From positions 1-61,076 of the forward strand of contig CAUZFZ010000046.1 in the NCBI GenBank assembly GCA_963579025.1: 61,076 bases of DNA. The letters are read 5' to 3'. The position numbers and the translations under genes are program-made. A model generated the notes under the pieces. That model was not told the origin of the DNA. It worked only from the letters and a program-made list of their open reading frames with translations, and did no database searches. The stretch comes from CAUZFZ01 sp963579025. Lineage in GTDB: Bacteria > Planctomycetota > Planctomycetia > Planctomycetales > Planctomycetaceae. Positions 1-9,023 of the stretch are shown here, piece after piece (the stretch's first letter is position 1; every line of letters starts with the position of its first letter).

Positions 1-2
1 AC

Positions 3-92
3 ATCCGCTACTACAACTTCGAACGCAAACACTCCGGCATCGAGTACCTCAAGCCAGCACAGGTCGAAGCCCTCATCAACCAACCAGAATAA
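3..92 (+). CDS. IS3-type transposase, C-terminal end only
   Basis: The first 30 codons of the window, in frame 3 and ending in TAA, encode the last part of a DDE integrase-core transposase. The pattern YYNxxRxHSGIxYLxPxQ is the standard C-terminal block of IS3-family (OrfB) transposases, just after the catalytic glutamate. The rest of the gene lies outside the window on the left. The match is to the family motif only; a group within IS3 cannot be assigned. Confidence 0.75.
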   Translation: MRYYNFERKHSGIEYLKPAQVEALINQPE

Positions 93-101
93 GAGACTGC
101 A

Positions 102-127
102 CTGTCCGCAAAAACGTCACCACCCCA
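102..127. repeat. Possible right terminal inverted repeat of the IS
   Basis: Nine bases after the transposase stop is a stretch beginning CTGTCCGCAAAAACG and ending CACCCCA. In position and style (internal TGTCC, terminal CA) it fits an IS3-family right end, whose left end would begin TGGGGTGGTGACG. The left end is not in the window, so pairing cannot be tested. If right, the element ends 7 bp before the start codon of the next gene. Confidence 0.4.
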
Positions 128-134
128 GTGTGCC

Positions 135-749
135 ATGTCGTCTGGTGTTGTGCATGTCGTTGATGACGATCCGCTCGTGCGCACGTCGATATCCGCTTTG
201 CTGACCACGTTCGGCTTGACTGTTGTTGAATTCGAATCAGCCGAGAGTTTTCTGGAGTGGCTTCCGCCTGAACCGCGCGGCATCGTGATCACGGATCTTC
301 GGATGCTCGGTATGAGCGGTGTGGACCTGATTGAGAAGCTGTCCGCTCAGAACTGCCACATGCCGGTCATCGTCATCACGGCTTTCGCCGACGTTGCGCT
401 GACAGTGCAATTGATGCGAAAAGGAGCGATCACAGTCCTGGAGAAACCGCACAGTTCCGAGGCACTTCGGGCGGCTGTGGAGCGGGCACTGGAAATGGAA
501 CCGGAATCTGCACTCCGCGCGACTCGCGCAAGTGAAGCTGAGCGGCGACTGGCAACCGTGACCGAAGGCGAACTGGATGTACTCAAGCTCGTATGGGCAG
601 GTCAGCTAAACAAAGCCATCGCCGCGAAACTCGATATCAGTTCGCGCACCGTCGAGAACCGTCGTCGCAACCTGCTGACGAAAATGCAGGCAGGTTCGGT
701 TGCCGAACTGCTCCGCATTGTTGCGCTGACATCGCAGTTTTCGGAATGA
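135..749 (+). CDS. FixJ/NarL-type two-component response regulator
   Basis: A 204-residue DNA-binding response regulator. Residues 5-120 form a receiver with the acidic pair D11/D12, phospho-acceptor D54 (ITDLRM), switch T82 and K104 (EKP). Residues 140-200 form a LuxR-type helix-turn-helix with the recognition helix around SSRTVENRRRNL. Size and domain order are those of FixJ. The gene converges on the histidine kinase at 815-2428 with 65 bp between stops, so the two are the obvious phosphorelay partners, though no target gene is evident. A probable IS end sits directly upstream, so its native promoter may have been replaced. The start ATG is the only one preceding the conserved first strand. 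Confidence 0.9.
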   Translation: MSSGVVHVVDDDPLVRTSISALLTTFGLTVVEFESAESFLEWLPPEPRGIVITDLRMLGMSGVDLIEKLSAQNCHMPVIVITAFADVALTVQLMRKGAITVLEKPHSSEALRAAVERALEMEPESALRATRASEAERRLATVTEGELDVLKLVWAGQLNKAIAAKLDISSRTVENRRRNLLTKMQAGSVAELLRIVALTSQFSE

Positions 750-814
750 CAGTGCGACGTGATTCCCACCACGGCCTGACCACAGCAGCAGTCGCGCGTG
801 CCACACAGGACCGT

Positions 815-2428
815 TCAGGATTCTCGAGCAATCGCTGCGGCGTCGAGATGTGACGATGGAACCACCGAGCCCGGCTCTCCATCGTGCTTTTCCAGGTCCG
901 CGGGGCTGGCTGGCTGGGGCAGATCGAATCGGAAGGACGCGCCCTTCCCCGGCAGAGACTCAACGCCCAATTGCCCGCCGTGCGCTTGAATGATGGACCG
1001 GCTGATTGCCAGACCCATCCCCAAACCGTTTTCACGTGTTGTGTAGAACGACTCAAAAACTCGATGTGGCTCGTCAATCTGGAGCCCCGCACCACTGTCA
1101 GAGATCGTCACTCGCAGCGTGTCTGCGTTGGACGCGACGTCGATCTCCACACGTCGGTCAGCGACTGGATTCACCAGCACGGCTTCGTAGGCGTTGTGGA
1201 GCAGATTCATAAGTACCTGTTGAATCTGAACCGAGTCGACTTCAACCTCGGGATTGTCCGTCCCATGACCAACGGTGACAGTCACCCGACGGGCGCGTTC
1301 TTCGCTTTGCAGAATCCCCCTGGTGGGGGCGATCAGGTCGAAAACGTTGACACGAACGCGTTTGCCGGGGCGACGATCGACCAGACCACGCAAGCGTCGG
1401 ATGATCCCGCCAGCCAGGCCGGCAGCGCGACCAATGCCAGTATGCCACTCCCTCAATTGAGTCACGTCCGCGGCTTCATCTTCGAGCAGTCGATTCCCGG
1501 CTGCTGCAAAATTCGAGATCGCCGAGAGTGGCTGATTCAGCTCATGCGAAATACCGGCAATCAGTTCGCCCAGCGTGGCCAGTCTCGCGACATGGGCCAG
1601 CTCCTGCTGCTTGAGCTCCAGTTCCTCATCCGCTCGCTTACGAGCCGAGATATTCGTCAACATGCCAGACAACTGAAACGGAGCATTCGTGCCAGATTCC
1701 ATCCGACGACCGGACAGTTCAATCCAGCGAGTCGATCCGTCACGCAGCGTGATCCGATGCTCGACTCGCACGGGATCATTAAATGCCACAGGCATTTCCA
1801 CGAGACTTTGCCAGGCAGTCTGCACGGCCGGACGATCGTCTGAATGCACGCGCTGGATGTAGTCCTGGATGGCATTGTCGTGCGTACCTGCAGGTAAGTC
1901 CGCCAGTTGGGCCGCTTCACTCGACCACGTCATTCTGCCGGTGGCAGGATCGAAGTCCCACGCGGCGGAACCACTGGCTGATAATGCCAGACGCAGACGC
2001 TGCTCGCTCAGACGCAAGGCCTGTTCCGCCTCGCGTCGTTGCTGGACCAGTTGCCGATTCTGAATGGCGCGCTCACACAGGCGAGGCAATGCTATGAACG
2101 ATTCGGGCGACTTGACGACGTAATCCACGGCACCGGATTTCAGCGCGTTAACAGCGATGTGCTCATCACCATGACTGGTGAGCAGCACGACACCATACTC
2201 CGCGGATTCCGCATCGTCGGGAATCAGGTCGGTTCCGTGATCTTCGCCCAGCAGATAATCCGCCAGCACCAACTCCCAACCACCGTCGGCGATCTTCTCG
2301 TGGGCTGCCGCGATCGTGTTGACTACGGTGATTTGAAAATGGCCATCGTGTCGACGAAAAGCCGCCTCGACGAGTTTGACATGCGAGGCATCATCCTCGA
2401 CGAGGAGTATGTCACTCTGTTGGATCAT
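815..2428 (-). CDS. Receiver-PAS hybrid sensor histidine kinase (soluble)
   Basis: About 537 residues. An N-terminal receiver (1-120, acidic E11/D12/D13, phospho-acceptor D57) is followed by a coiled linker, a PAS/PAC domain (about 155-280), a HisKA dimerisation helix with H in ISHELNQPLSAISNF, and a HATPase_c domain with N-box NLLHNAYEAV and G-boxes SDSGAGL and GLGMGLAISRS. No membrane segment is visible, so it should be cytoplasmic. FixL-like kinases have the same PAS-HisKA core; whether this PAS binds heme is unknown. The reading frame is open to 2584, but the receiver begins right after the ATG at 2428. It faces the response regulator at 135-749 and lies downstream of the sugar-binding protein gene on the same strand. 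Confidence 0.88.
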   Translation of the reverse strand: MIQQSDILLVEDDASHVKLVEAAFRRHDGHFQITVVNTIAAAHEKIADGGWELVLADYLLGEDHGTDLIPDDAESAEYGVVLLTSHGDEHIAVNALKSGAVDYVVKSPESFIALPRLCERAIQNRQLVQQRREAEQALRLSEQRLRLALSASGSAAWDFDPATGRMTWSSEAAQLADLPAGTHDNAIQDYIQRVHSDDRPAVQTAWQSLVEMPVAFNDPVRVEHRITLRDGSTRWIELSGRRMESGTNAPFQLSGMLTNISARKRADEELELKQQELAHVARLATLGELIAGISHELNQPLSAISNFAAAGNRLLEDEAADVTQLREWHTGIGRAAGLAGGIIRRLRGLVDRRPGKRVRVNVFDLIAPTRGILQSEERARRVTVTVGHGTDNPEVEVDSVQIQQVLMNLLHNAYEAVLVNPVADRRVEIDVASNADTLRVTISDSGAGLQIDEPHRVFESFYTTRENGLGMGLAISRSIIQAHGGQLGVESLPGKGASFRFDLPQPASPADLEKHDGEPGSVVPSSHLDAAAIARES

Positions 2429-2637
2429 TCGCGTTTCCGAACTCAGTTTGTCGCCAACGGTCACAGTCTCACATGAACTGGCAACGAGTGTCCCGCCGCT
2501 GGCTGGCTCGGTCAATCGTGGACGTGCGATGACTGCCCTGACGCTCACACGATCATTGCTTTGTCGTCCGCGACTCGTCCACATCCGTAATCGGCTTCCC
2601 GTTCACTGGCGAACGCCGACCGGCCTGGTCGTTCGTT

Positions 2638-3675
2638 CTAGAACTGGTAGTCGTCAATGTTCTGCAGATTGAACTTCAGAGGTGGACCGAGGGTGACCAC
2701 ACCATCACGCACTTCGATGCCCTTCAGTCGGCCGAAGTCGCGTGTGCCGGATTCGAGGCCCCCGTTGTTCAATTCCTGAGCGACATGCACAGTCAGGTAG
2801 CCGAGAGCCACGGCGTCCCACAGCAGAAATGTCTCGACCGTTCCGTCTTTGACGTACTCGCGCATCATGTCCGGCAGGCTCAGACCGGTCACGCAGATGG
2901 ACTTCGCCTTGCCCGAGTCACGCACGGCTCGCGCGGCGCCAGGTAAGGCGACGGATGTGATGCCCCACACACCCTTCAGATTCGGATGAGCACTCAGGGC
3001 TTCGGACGATTGCTCCTGAGCCTTCTGCAGGTCTTCGCCCGGTGTCAGATGCGGCAGCAGTTTCATGCCTGGATACTTCTGGTCGATTCGCTTCCGCATG
3101 AATTCCATCCAGGTGTTCTGATTCGACGCCGTCGCCGTCCCGCTGACGATCAGGTACTCGCCTGCGGGGCTCTGACCGCGAGCTTTGAGTTGTTCGACCA
3201 TCGTGTCGACCAGCGCGAACCCGAGGGCTTTATTGTCGACCTGGTTCACGAAGACCGAGCGGCCAGACGTTTGCGGGTTGGCGTCCGTGTCCCAGCAAAG
3301 CACAGTCGCACCGACATCCTTCGCCGTGCGGAGTGTCTGCGAGATGGCTTCCGGGTCGTTGGGCGCGACCGCGATGACGTCCACTCCCTGAGCCAGCCAG
3401 CCGTCGACCATACGAATCTGATCCTCGGAGCGCGCCTCGGTCGGACCATCGTAGATCAGTTCGATACCCAGCTCCTGGGCGGCTTCCTCGGCACCGCGCC
3501 GGGTCGCATCGAAATAGCCGATCCCGACAAGCTTGGGCATCATGCCCAGCCGGAACGAACTCGTCATACCGCCGTCAGCGGGATCGACGACCTGGGGCGG
3601 CTCAGCGTCTGAACTGCAGCCACTCAGACCCAGGCACAGGGCGACCACCGTTACGTAGTAACTCAGAGTCCTCAT
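2638..3675 (-). CDS. Periplasmic sugar-binding lipoprotein (ribose/RbsB type)
   Basis: A 345-residue substrate-binding protein of the LacI/RbsB-like family (Peripla_BP_4). It has a lipoprotein signal with lipobox LSGC (Cys about 20), then the two-lobe fold: KLVGIGYFDATRRGAEEA at the start of lobe 1, IAVAPNDPEAI and LCWDTDANP. Proteins of this type bind pentoses, hexoses or autoinducer-2 and feed an ABC importer or a sensor. No permease or ATPase gene is nearby. The next gene on the same strand is the hybrid histidine kinase, 209 bp downstream, so this may be a solitary binding protein working with a sensor; that is inference. The ligand cannot be read from the sequence. Confidence 0.82.
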   Translation of the reverse strand: MRTLSYYVTVVALCLGLSGCSSDAEPPQVVDPADGGMTSSFRLGMMPKLVGIGYFDATRRGAEEAAQELGIELIYDGPTEARSEDQIRMVDGWLAQGVDVIAVAPNDPEAISQTLRTAKDVGATVLCWDTDANPQTSGRSVFVNQVDNKALGFALVDTMVEQLKARGQSPAGEYLIVSGTATASNQNTWMEFMRKRIDQKYPGMKLLPHLTPGEDLQKAQEQSSEALSAHPNLKGVWGITSVALPGAARAVRDSGKAKSICVTGLSLPDMMREYVKDGTVETFLLWDAVALGYLTVHVAQELNNGGLESGTRDFGRLKGIEVRDGVVTLGPPLKFNLQNIDDYQF

Positions 3676-3858
3676 GGCATTCGCTCTCTGGAGTATCTGT
3701 GTTGCAGGATTTGTCTCGCCAGACGCGTAGCGAAAACGATCGGGGCGCCGGCGCGAAGCGTGAGCAGTCTACGGCAGATATTGATACGATCGTTGACCGA
3801 TGGCGACCATGTGCCGAATCCGCGATTTTCCGCCTCGAATTTCGACCAGGTAAAGATC

Positions 3859-5130
3859 ATGACGACGCAAGTATCTCCCATTGCGCATATTTCACGTCGG
3901 GCATTATTGAAAGGCTCGATCGCGACTGCGGGCGGTGGAGCTCTGATGAACTGGGGCAGTCTGTTCAATTCAGCTTCCGCCGCGGATGAAGTTCAGAAAC
4001 AACAGAAGCGTTGCATTCTGCTCTGGATGAACGGAGGCGTCAGTCAGTTTGAGACGTTCGATATGAAACCGGGTCGACCGACTGGCGGTCAGTTTCGTCC
4101 CGTGTCCACCAACCTGCCTGGCACTCAGGTCTGCGAACTGCTGCCGAAGATTTCGCAGAACATGGACAAGCTGGCGGTGATCCGCTCGATGAGGACATCG
4201 CAGGTGGATCATCCCGGCGGCATTCATCTGATGCATACCGGTTACGCGAGCACGGCCAATATTCGGTTTCCCGAAATGGGAGCGGTCGTCTCAAAGTACC
4301 TGGGTCAGGAACGCTCGGACCTGCCGAACTTCATCAAGGTGTTCCCACACTTTAACAGCGGAGCCGGATTCCTCGGGCCGAAGTATCTCCCGTTCTCGTT
4401 GAGCCCGGAGGGACGACTCCCCACGTTTGCGACGTCGTCGATGAAGTCACACATTGAGGCGCGGCGGAACGGGTTGCGGTCCTTTGTGGAAGACGTTTAC
4501 GCCCGGGAGCACAAAGCGGAAATCGCTCGCGCGCACCGTGAGGCGTACCAATCTGCCCGCCGACTGCAGAATGTTCACAAGGTCTTCAATATCGACGACG
4601 AATGGGACAGCAACCGTGAACTGTATGGCGACTCGGCGTTCGGTCGTCGTTGTCTGCTGGCTCGGCGTTTGATTGAAGAAGGCGTGCCGTTCGTCGAGGT
4701 TGGGCAGAGCAGTTACGACTCACATGCGGACAACTTTGTCTGGCATCGCAGCCTGCTGCCGCCGATGGAGCACGCCTGGGTCGGTCTGATCACGGACTTG
4801 GAGCAACGCGGTCTGCTCGACAACACGCTGATCGTCTGGATGGGCGAGATCGGCCGCACGCCGCGCATCAACAACCGCAGTGGGCGCGATCACTACGTGC
4901 GTTCGTGGAGCACGGCATTGGCCGGTTGCGGCGTGAAGGGCGGACTCGTGTATGGAGCGTCCGACGAAGACGGCGCCGACGTGAAAGACGACCCGGTCAC
5001 CGAGGGTGACTTCTTTGCCACAATCTATCAGGCACTGGGGATCGATCCGGAAACGGAGCACTACAACGGCGTCAGGCCGATTCCGATTGCTCCGTTTGGG
5101 TCCGAGGTTGTGGAAGACATTCTTGCGTGA
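3859..5130 (+). CDS. DUF1501 secreted protein (sulfatase-like fold)
   Basis: About 423 residues. The N-terminus carries a twin-arginine signal (SRRALLKG followed by a Gly/Ala-rich stretch ending SASAAD), so it is exported folded through Tat. The body matches DUF1501, a planctomycete-rich family with an alkaline-phosphatase/sulfatase-like fold; typical blocks are CILLWMNGGVSQFETFD, HPGGIHLMHTGY, DSHADNFVWH, GEIGRTPRINN and GRDHY. The frame is open from 3760, but the ATG at 3859 has the sequence AGGTAAAG before it and starts the signal peptide. The WD40 gene follows 49 bp downstream. DUF1501 genes usually accompany DUF1549/DUF1553 cytochrome-type partners, which are absent here. Confidence 0.88.
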   Translation: MTTQVSPIAHISRRALLKGSIATAGGGALMNWGSLFNSASAADEVQKQQKRCILLWMNGGVSQFETFDMKPGRPTGGQFRPVSTNLPGTQVCELLPKISQNMDKLAVIRSMRTSQVDHPGGIHLMHTGYASTANIRFPEMGAVVSKYLGQERSDLPNFIKVFPHFNSGAGFLGPKYLPFSLSPEGRLPTFATSSMKSHIEARRNGLRSFVEDVYAREHKAEIARAHREAYQSARRLQNVHKVFNIDDEWDSNRELYGDSAFGRRCLLARRLIEEGVPFVEVGQSSYDSHADNFVWHRSLLPPMEHAWVGLITDLEQRGLLDNTLIVWMGEIGRTPRINNRSGRDHYVRSWSTALAGCGVKGGLVYGASDEDGADVKDDPVTEGDFFATIYQALGIDPETEHYNGVRPIPIAPFGSEVVEDILA

Positions 5131-5179
5131 CGGATGAAGAATCCGTGTTCATGCGCGACCCATTGATTCGAGGCGAGAA

Positions 5180-6391
5180 ATGCCAGAAGTGAATCCAAAA
5201 CAAGTCTGGAAACTTCAGTTCGAAGGCGCGTGGCCAACGTCGGTCGCGTTTCTCGGACCGGGACGTGTGGCTGCGGGTAATCGTGATGGCCAGATCTTTG
5301 TCTGGGATCTGACTGATCAACCAGCCGCCGGGCCGGCAGAAGGTGAATCGGACGCAAAGGACAAGAAGGACGATGAGGGAGCGAATGTGCCGCCGGTCCG
5401 TCGTCTCGACGGGCACACGAACGGCATCTCTCACCTTGTCTCAACCAATGACGGAAAACTGCTTGTGTCGGCGAGCCTCGACCACACCGTCCGGATTTGG
5501 GAATCCGACGCGTCGGCAACTGGCAATGCTGACGTCGTGCTGGACCGCACCACGCGGGAACGGGAATCCAAACGACTGCCTCAGGACAAGCGGCAGGAGT
5601 TCCTGGACCGGCCGGGTGTTGCGGTCGAGACTCAGGATGCAGCGGCTGTACTGAAGGGGCACGCCGACTGGGTCAACTCGCTGGGGATCAGCCGGAGTGG
5701 CCAGCGACTGATCAGTGGAGACGCACGGTCAAACGTCATCGTCTGGGACTTGGAAGAGCGCAAGGAGCTGTCGAGGTGGGCAGGCCACTCGTGGAATGGC
5801 ATCGTGGCTGCCGCGCTGTCTCCGGATGGTCAGACGGCTCTGGTTTCGGAGTACACCTACAAACGTGACGACTTTGATCTTCCGGCCCCCGGGCTGAAAG
5901 TCTGGAATGTCGCGGATGCTGCGCAGAAACTGGATATCCTCAAAGTCCACATACCCAAATTCGACGATCAAGCTACGACCTATGGCGCCGCGAGTGTCTG
6001 GAGAAAGTTCATTAAGGGTGGACTGATCACGGTCGACTATTCGCCTGACGGAAGCCTTGTCGCTGTCGGCCAGGGCGGAGAAACCGACACGGGGCAGGTG
6101 CATCTGTTTGAAGCCGAAACCGGCAAGCTCGTTCGAACGGTGTCCGGACACAAATACGGTGTCTGCGACGTGAGATTCACGACCGACGGCAAACATGTCC
6201 TGTCCAGCGGACGCGACACGACTGTCCGCATCTGCCAGGTCGCCGATGGCAAGGAAGTCGCCGCACTGGGAAAAGGACGGGGCGGACAGTTCAAAGACTG
6301 GATGCACGGCATCGCGATCTCACCCGATGCGAAAATGGTTGCGGCGGCGGATATCGCGGGGTTCGTCCATGTCTGGCAAGTGTGGGCATAG
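5180..6391 (+). CDS. WD40-repeat beta-propeller protein
   Basis: A 403-residue protein built of WD40 repeats: VWDLTDQ, LDGHTNGISHLVSTNDGKLLVSASLDHTVRIWE, LKGHADWVNSLGIS, SGDARSNVIVWDLE, VSGHKYGVCDVRF, SSGRDTTVRIC and a final blade ending HVWQVWA. About seven blades would close a propeller. There is a charged insertion (EGESDAKDKKDDEG) near residue 60. No signal peptide is visible. It directly follows the DUF1501 gene on the same strand and is likely co-transcribed; in planctomycetes WD40 proteins are often placed with DUF1501/DUF1549 genes, with unknown function. Start ATG at 5180 follows GAGGCGAG. Confidence 0.85.
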   Translation: MPEVNPKQVWKLQFEGAWPTSVAFLGPGRVAAGNRDGQIFVWDLTDQPAAGPAEGESDAKDKKDDEGANVPPVRRLDGHTNGISHLVSTNDGKLLVSASLDHTVRIWESDASATGNADVVLDRTTRERESKRLPQDKRQEFLDRPGVAVETQDAAAVLKGHADWVNSLGISRSGQRLISGDARSNVIVWDLEERKELSRWAGHSWNGIVAAALSPDGQTALVSEYTYKRDDFDLPAPGLKVWNVADAAQKLDILKVHIPKFDDQATTYGAASVWRKFIKGGLITVDYSPDGSLVAVGQGGETDTGQVHLFEAETGKLVRTVSGHKYGVCDVRFTTDGKHVLSSGRDTTVRICQVADGKEVAALGKGRGGQFKDWMHGIAISPDAKMVAAADIAGFVHVWQVWA

Positions 6392-6523
6392 GCCCTTCGA
6401 TCCTGGGATCGACCAACATGTTGTCACAGGATTCTTAATCCTAATCGTACTCTTAATCTTAATCCCGACCCCGCGCGCACTCATTTCTGATTCGCGGCAC
6501 AAGCCGGAAGGCCCGTTTCACAG

Positions 6524-7579
6524 ATGAGCAACTCACAGGTCGTCGTGCTTTGCAGCGACATGTTCTTTGCGTCGCAGATCGATGGCACCGCACGCCAGCT
6601 CGACCAGACGGTACGTGTGGTGGATTCGCTCAGCGAGGTCACCGATGAGTTGCAGTCGGGGCGCGTGGCCAGACTGATCGTTGATCTCGAACTGCCGGGA
6701 CTTGATCCGTGTGAACTGATGGCCGCGCTGCCTCAGGAGTCGCGCCCGCATGTGCTTGGTTTCGGCCCGCATGTGAAGAAGGATCGGCTGGGGGCCGCGC
6801 GCGATGCGGGGTTCGATGAGGTGATCTCACGGGGCAGTTTTTCAGCGAATCTCGCCGACATGCTGCAGCCGACGTCCGCCGGGCCGTTGCCGCGCACCCT
6901 TGAGCCGGAAGTCATGGACACGGTTGATGAAGCGGCTGATTACGACTCAATGGATCACAGCGGAGTGAACCGGTTGTTTGTCGACGATCTGCTGGCGGTG
7001 GCCGCGACTTGGACTGATCGAGACAGACTGCAGTCCTCGACGAACCCGCTTCGGATTCTGGACGTGGGCACGGGCACGGCTCAGATACCGATAGAGTTTT
7101 GCCGGCGACCCGTATCGGCGTCTGTATGGGCGATCGACCTGGCGGTCGAGATGCTCATGCTGGCTGAGCGGAATGTGCGGGATGCAGGACTCGACGGGCG
7201 CATTCTGCTCGAACACCTGGACGCGAAAGAACTGCCGTATAACGACGGCGAATTCGACTGGGTCATTTCAAACAGCATCATTCATCACATCCCGCAGCCG
7301 GTTGATTCGATGCGAAAGATGCTGCGCGTCCTGCGGCCTGGTGGCCTGCTGTTCGTGCGGGATTTGATGCGTCCCGGTTCAGACGCCGACGTCGAGCAAT
7401 TCGTTGCAACGTACGCCGGCCAGGAAAACGAACACTCGCAACAGCTTTTCCGTCAATCACTGCATGCGGCATTGACCGTACCCGAGATGCAGGAGCTGAT
7501 GGTGGACCTGGGCTGGCCAGCCGATTGCGCGGCACAGACCAGCGACCGCCATTGGACGATCCGTGGATCGCAACCGTAA
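6524..7579 (+). CDS. Degenerate receiver fused to SAM-dependent methyltransferase
   Basis: A 351-residue fusion. Residues 1-115 resemble a receiver domain, with a putative phospho-site Asp in LIVDLELPGLDP but without the usual acidic pair or the KP motif near the end. Residues 150-340 are a class I methyltransferase: motif I ILDVGTGTAQIPIE, acidic AIDLAVEML, motif IV DWVISNSIIHHI and LRVLRPGGLLFVRD, as in UbiE/Methyltransf_11 enzymes. The substrate is not evident. The gap from the WD40 gene is 132 bp. Splitting into two genes is unlikely because the frame is continuous and there is no start signal before the second domain. Confidence 0.8.
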   Translation: MSNSQVVVLCSDMFFASQIDGTARQLDQTVRVVDSLSEVTDELQSGRVARLIVDLELPGLDPCELMAALPQESRPHVLGFGPHVKKDRLGAARDAGFDEVISRGSFSANLADMLQPTSAGPLPRTLEPEVMDTVDEAADYDSMDHSGVNRLFVDDLLAVAATWTDRDRLQSSTNPLRILDVGTGTAQIPIEFCRRPVSASVWAIDLAVEMLMLAERNVRDAGLDGRILLEHLDAKELPYNDGEFDWVISNSIIHHIPQPVDSMRKMLRVLRPGGLLFVRDLMRPGSDADVEQFVATYAGQENEHSQQLFRQSLHAALTVPEMQELMVDLGWPADCAAQTSDRHWTIRGSQP

Positions 7580-7882
7580 CAGTTGCGACGGCGGTGCCTG
7601 CAATGGCGCACGTACGGGCGCACGTGGGCGTGTCGAAATCAGGTCGTCATGAACACACCGCACGTGCGCACGGGAAGTGCCGTAAGGGTTGTCCGTCTTG
7701 CGCCCTGCTCATAGCCGTCAATCTGCGGTCCAGGTTGTCTCGCTTGCCTGATCGTTGGCGTTTCACACACTCACGAGACGATCTGTTACATGACTGGATC
7801 GAACGCATTCCTCTCGTAACTCGGCAGGCCACCAGTTCCCGCCCTTGATTCAGCCTCGATGATGCCCTCACCGGAGAACTCC
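7580..7882. other. Intergenic, no gene seen
   Basis: About 300 bp between the methyltransferase fusion and the small coiled-coil gene. Short open stretches on either strand lack coding character. Nothing structured was recognised. Confidence 0.5.
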
Positions 7883-8179
7883 ATGCGGATCCTGCGACTG
7901 GCCGATCCGGATTCCCAGGCCCGATCCCGGACGCCATTGGGAGAAACTCTGGTTCAGCTCAAGTCCGGCCAACCGCCAGTAAAGGAGGCCGCCGTGACCC
8001 AGGCCGATCAGGGGGAACTTCAGAGCTGGCACGACCGCTTGAATTCGAATCACGAACAGATCACACGGCGGTTATCGCTGATTGAAGCGGAACTCGATCG
8101 ACTCGTCGGCCCCGGTCCTGAACCGCCCCAACTGACAGTCTTCGAAGAGCGTAACGCGACAGTGCAGGACAGCAGGTAG
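7883..8179 (+). CDS. Small hypothetical protein with a C-terminal coil
   Basis: A 98-residue protein beginning MRILRLADPD. The ATG at 7883 is preceded by CCGGAGAACTCC, giving a GGAG ribosome-binding site at a good distance; an upstream in-frame ATG at 7859 has none. Residues 45-85 (ELQSWHDRLNSNHEQI, RRLSLIEAELDRLV) have a heptad-like pattern and may form a short coiled coil. No family was recognised. It is convergent with the acyltransferase gene (26 bp between stops). Confidence 0.5.
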   Translation: MRILRLADPDSQARSRTPLGETLVQLKSGQPPVKEAAVTQADQGELQSWHDRLNSNHEQITRRLSLIEAELDRLVGPGPEPPQLTVFEERNATVQDSR

Positions 8180-8205
8180 GCATCCCGCGCCATCGGAGCG
8201 CTGCC

Positions 8206-8895
8206 TTATACGCAGCGGCGACGCCAGGCTTCGGCTGCTTCATGGCAGTCCGCGACGGCCCGTTGTGCAAACTGCACGAGTTCCTCTTCGCGGCCCTTGC
8301 TGGACAATGTGCGTACAACATCGGGGTCCAGTGGGCTGCCGAAGACGATACGCACCGTACGCGGTAGAAGGCGGAGTCCGCCGCGTGGCATGGCTTCGTG
8401 AGCGCCCGCAATTCCCACCGGATACACCGGCACACGGGCTCGCCGAATCAGTGATATGAACCCTGGTTTGAAGTCTCCAACTGAACCATCCGAACTGCGG
8501 GTCCCCTCGGGAAAGACGCCCACCAGGAATCCATGATTCATGCGCGCCAGAGCGTTTCGGATTGATGCCGTACTCGCGGAATCTCGACTGATCGGCATCA
8601 CGTACGTCTCACGAAGCACCCAGCCGACGACGGGGACGGGAAAGAGTGAGTCGCGGGCGAGATAGCTCACCGGCCGCTGCAGTGGCACACCAACGAGCAG
8701 TGGATCAAGAAAGCTCTGGTGATTCACGAGGACCAGACCGCCGCCGGTTCGCGGCAGGTTCTCAAGTCCCCGGTACTGGCATCGCAGCCAGAACCCGAAC
8801 ACCAGGCGCATTCCAAACTGCAGCATCGACCAGACAATGTTGCGTCTGGTGGGATGCGGCAGCAGGTTGGTGTCGGGCGAAGTCATGCGGGGCAT
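8206..8895 (-). CDS. 1-acyl-sn-glycerol-3-phosphate acyltransferase (PlsC family)
   Basis: A 229-residue membrane-associated acyltransferase. The catalytic HX4D motif is NHQSFLD near residue 58, followed by the substrate-binding block VFPEGTRSSDG around residue 130 and a proline motif VPVYPVGI. These are the PlsC motifs I, III and IV; the enzyme would acylate lysophosphatidic acid (or a related lysolipid) with an acyl donor during phospholipid synthesis. An N-terminal hydrophobic helix (about 18-35) fits membrane attachment. Either ATG (8895 or 8886) could be the start; neither has a clear ribosome-binding site. It lies 128 bp downstream of rpsI on the same strand. Confidence 0.85.
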   Translation of the reverse strand: MPRMTSPDTNLLPHPTRRNIVWSMLQFGMRLVFGFWLRCQYRGLENLPRTGGGLVLVNHQSFLDPLLVGVPLQRPVSYLARDSLFPVPVVGWVLRETYVMPISRDSASTASIRNALARMNHGFLVGVFPEGTRSSDGSVGDFKPGFISLIRRARVPVYPVGIAGAHEAMPRGGLRLLPRTVRIVFGSPLDPDVVRTLSSKGREEELVQFAQRAVADCHEAAEAWRRRCV

Positions 8896-9023
8896 TCATC
8901 GATTCACATTGGCGAGCCACAGGATTCTTCCACCACAGTTCGCAGCCGACCGAAACGAAAACCGCCCCGCTGGCCAGGTATGCCAACGGGGCGTTTCAGG
9001 ATTCAGCAACACAACAGGCTGTG

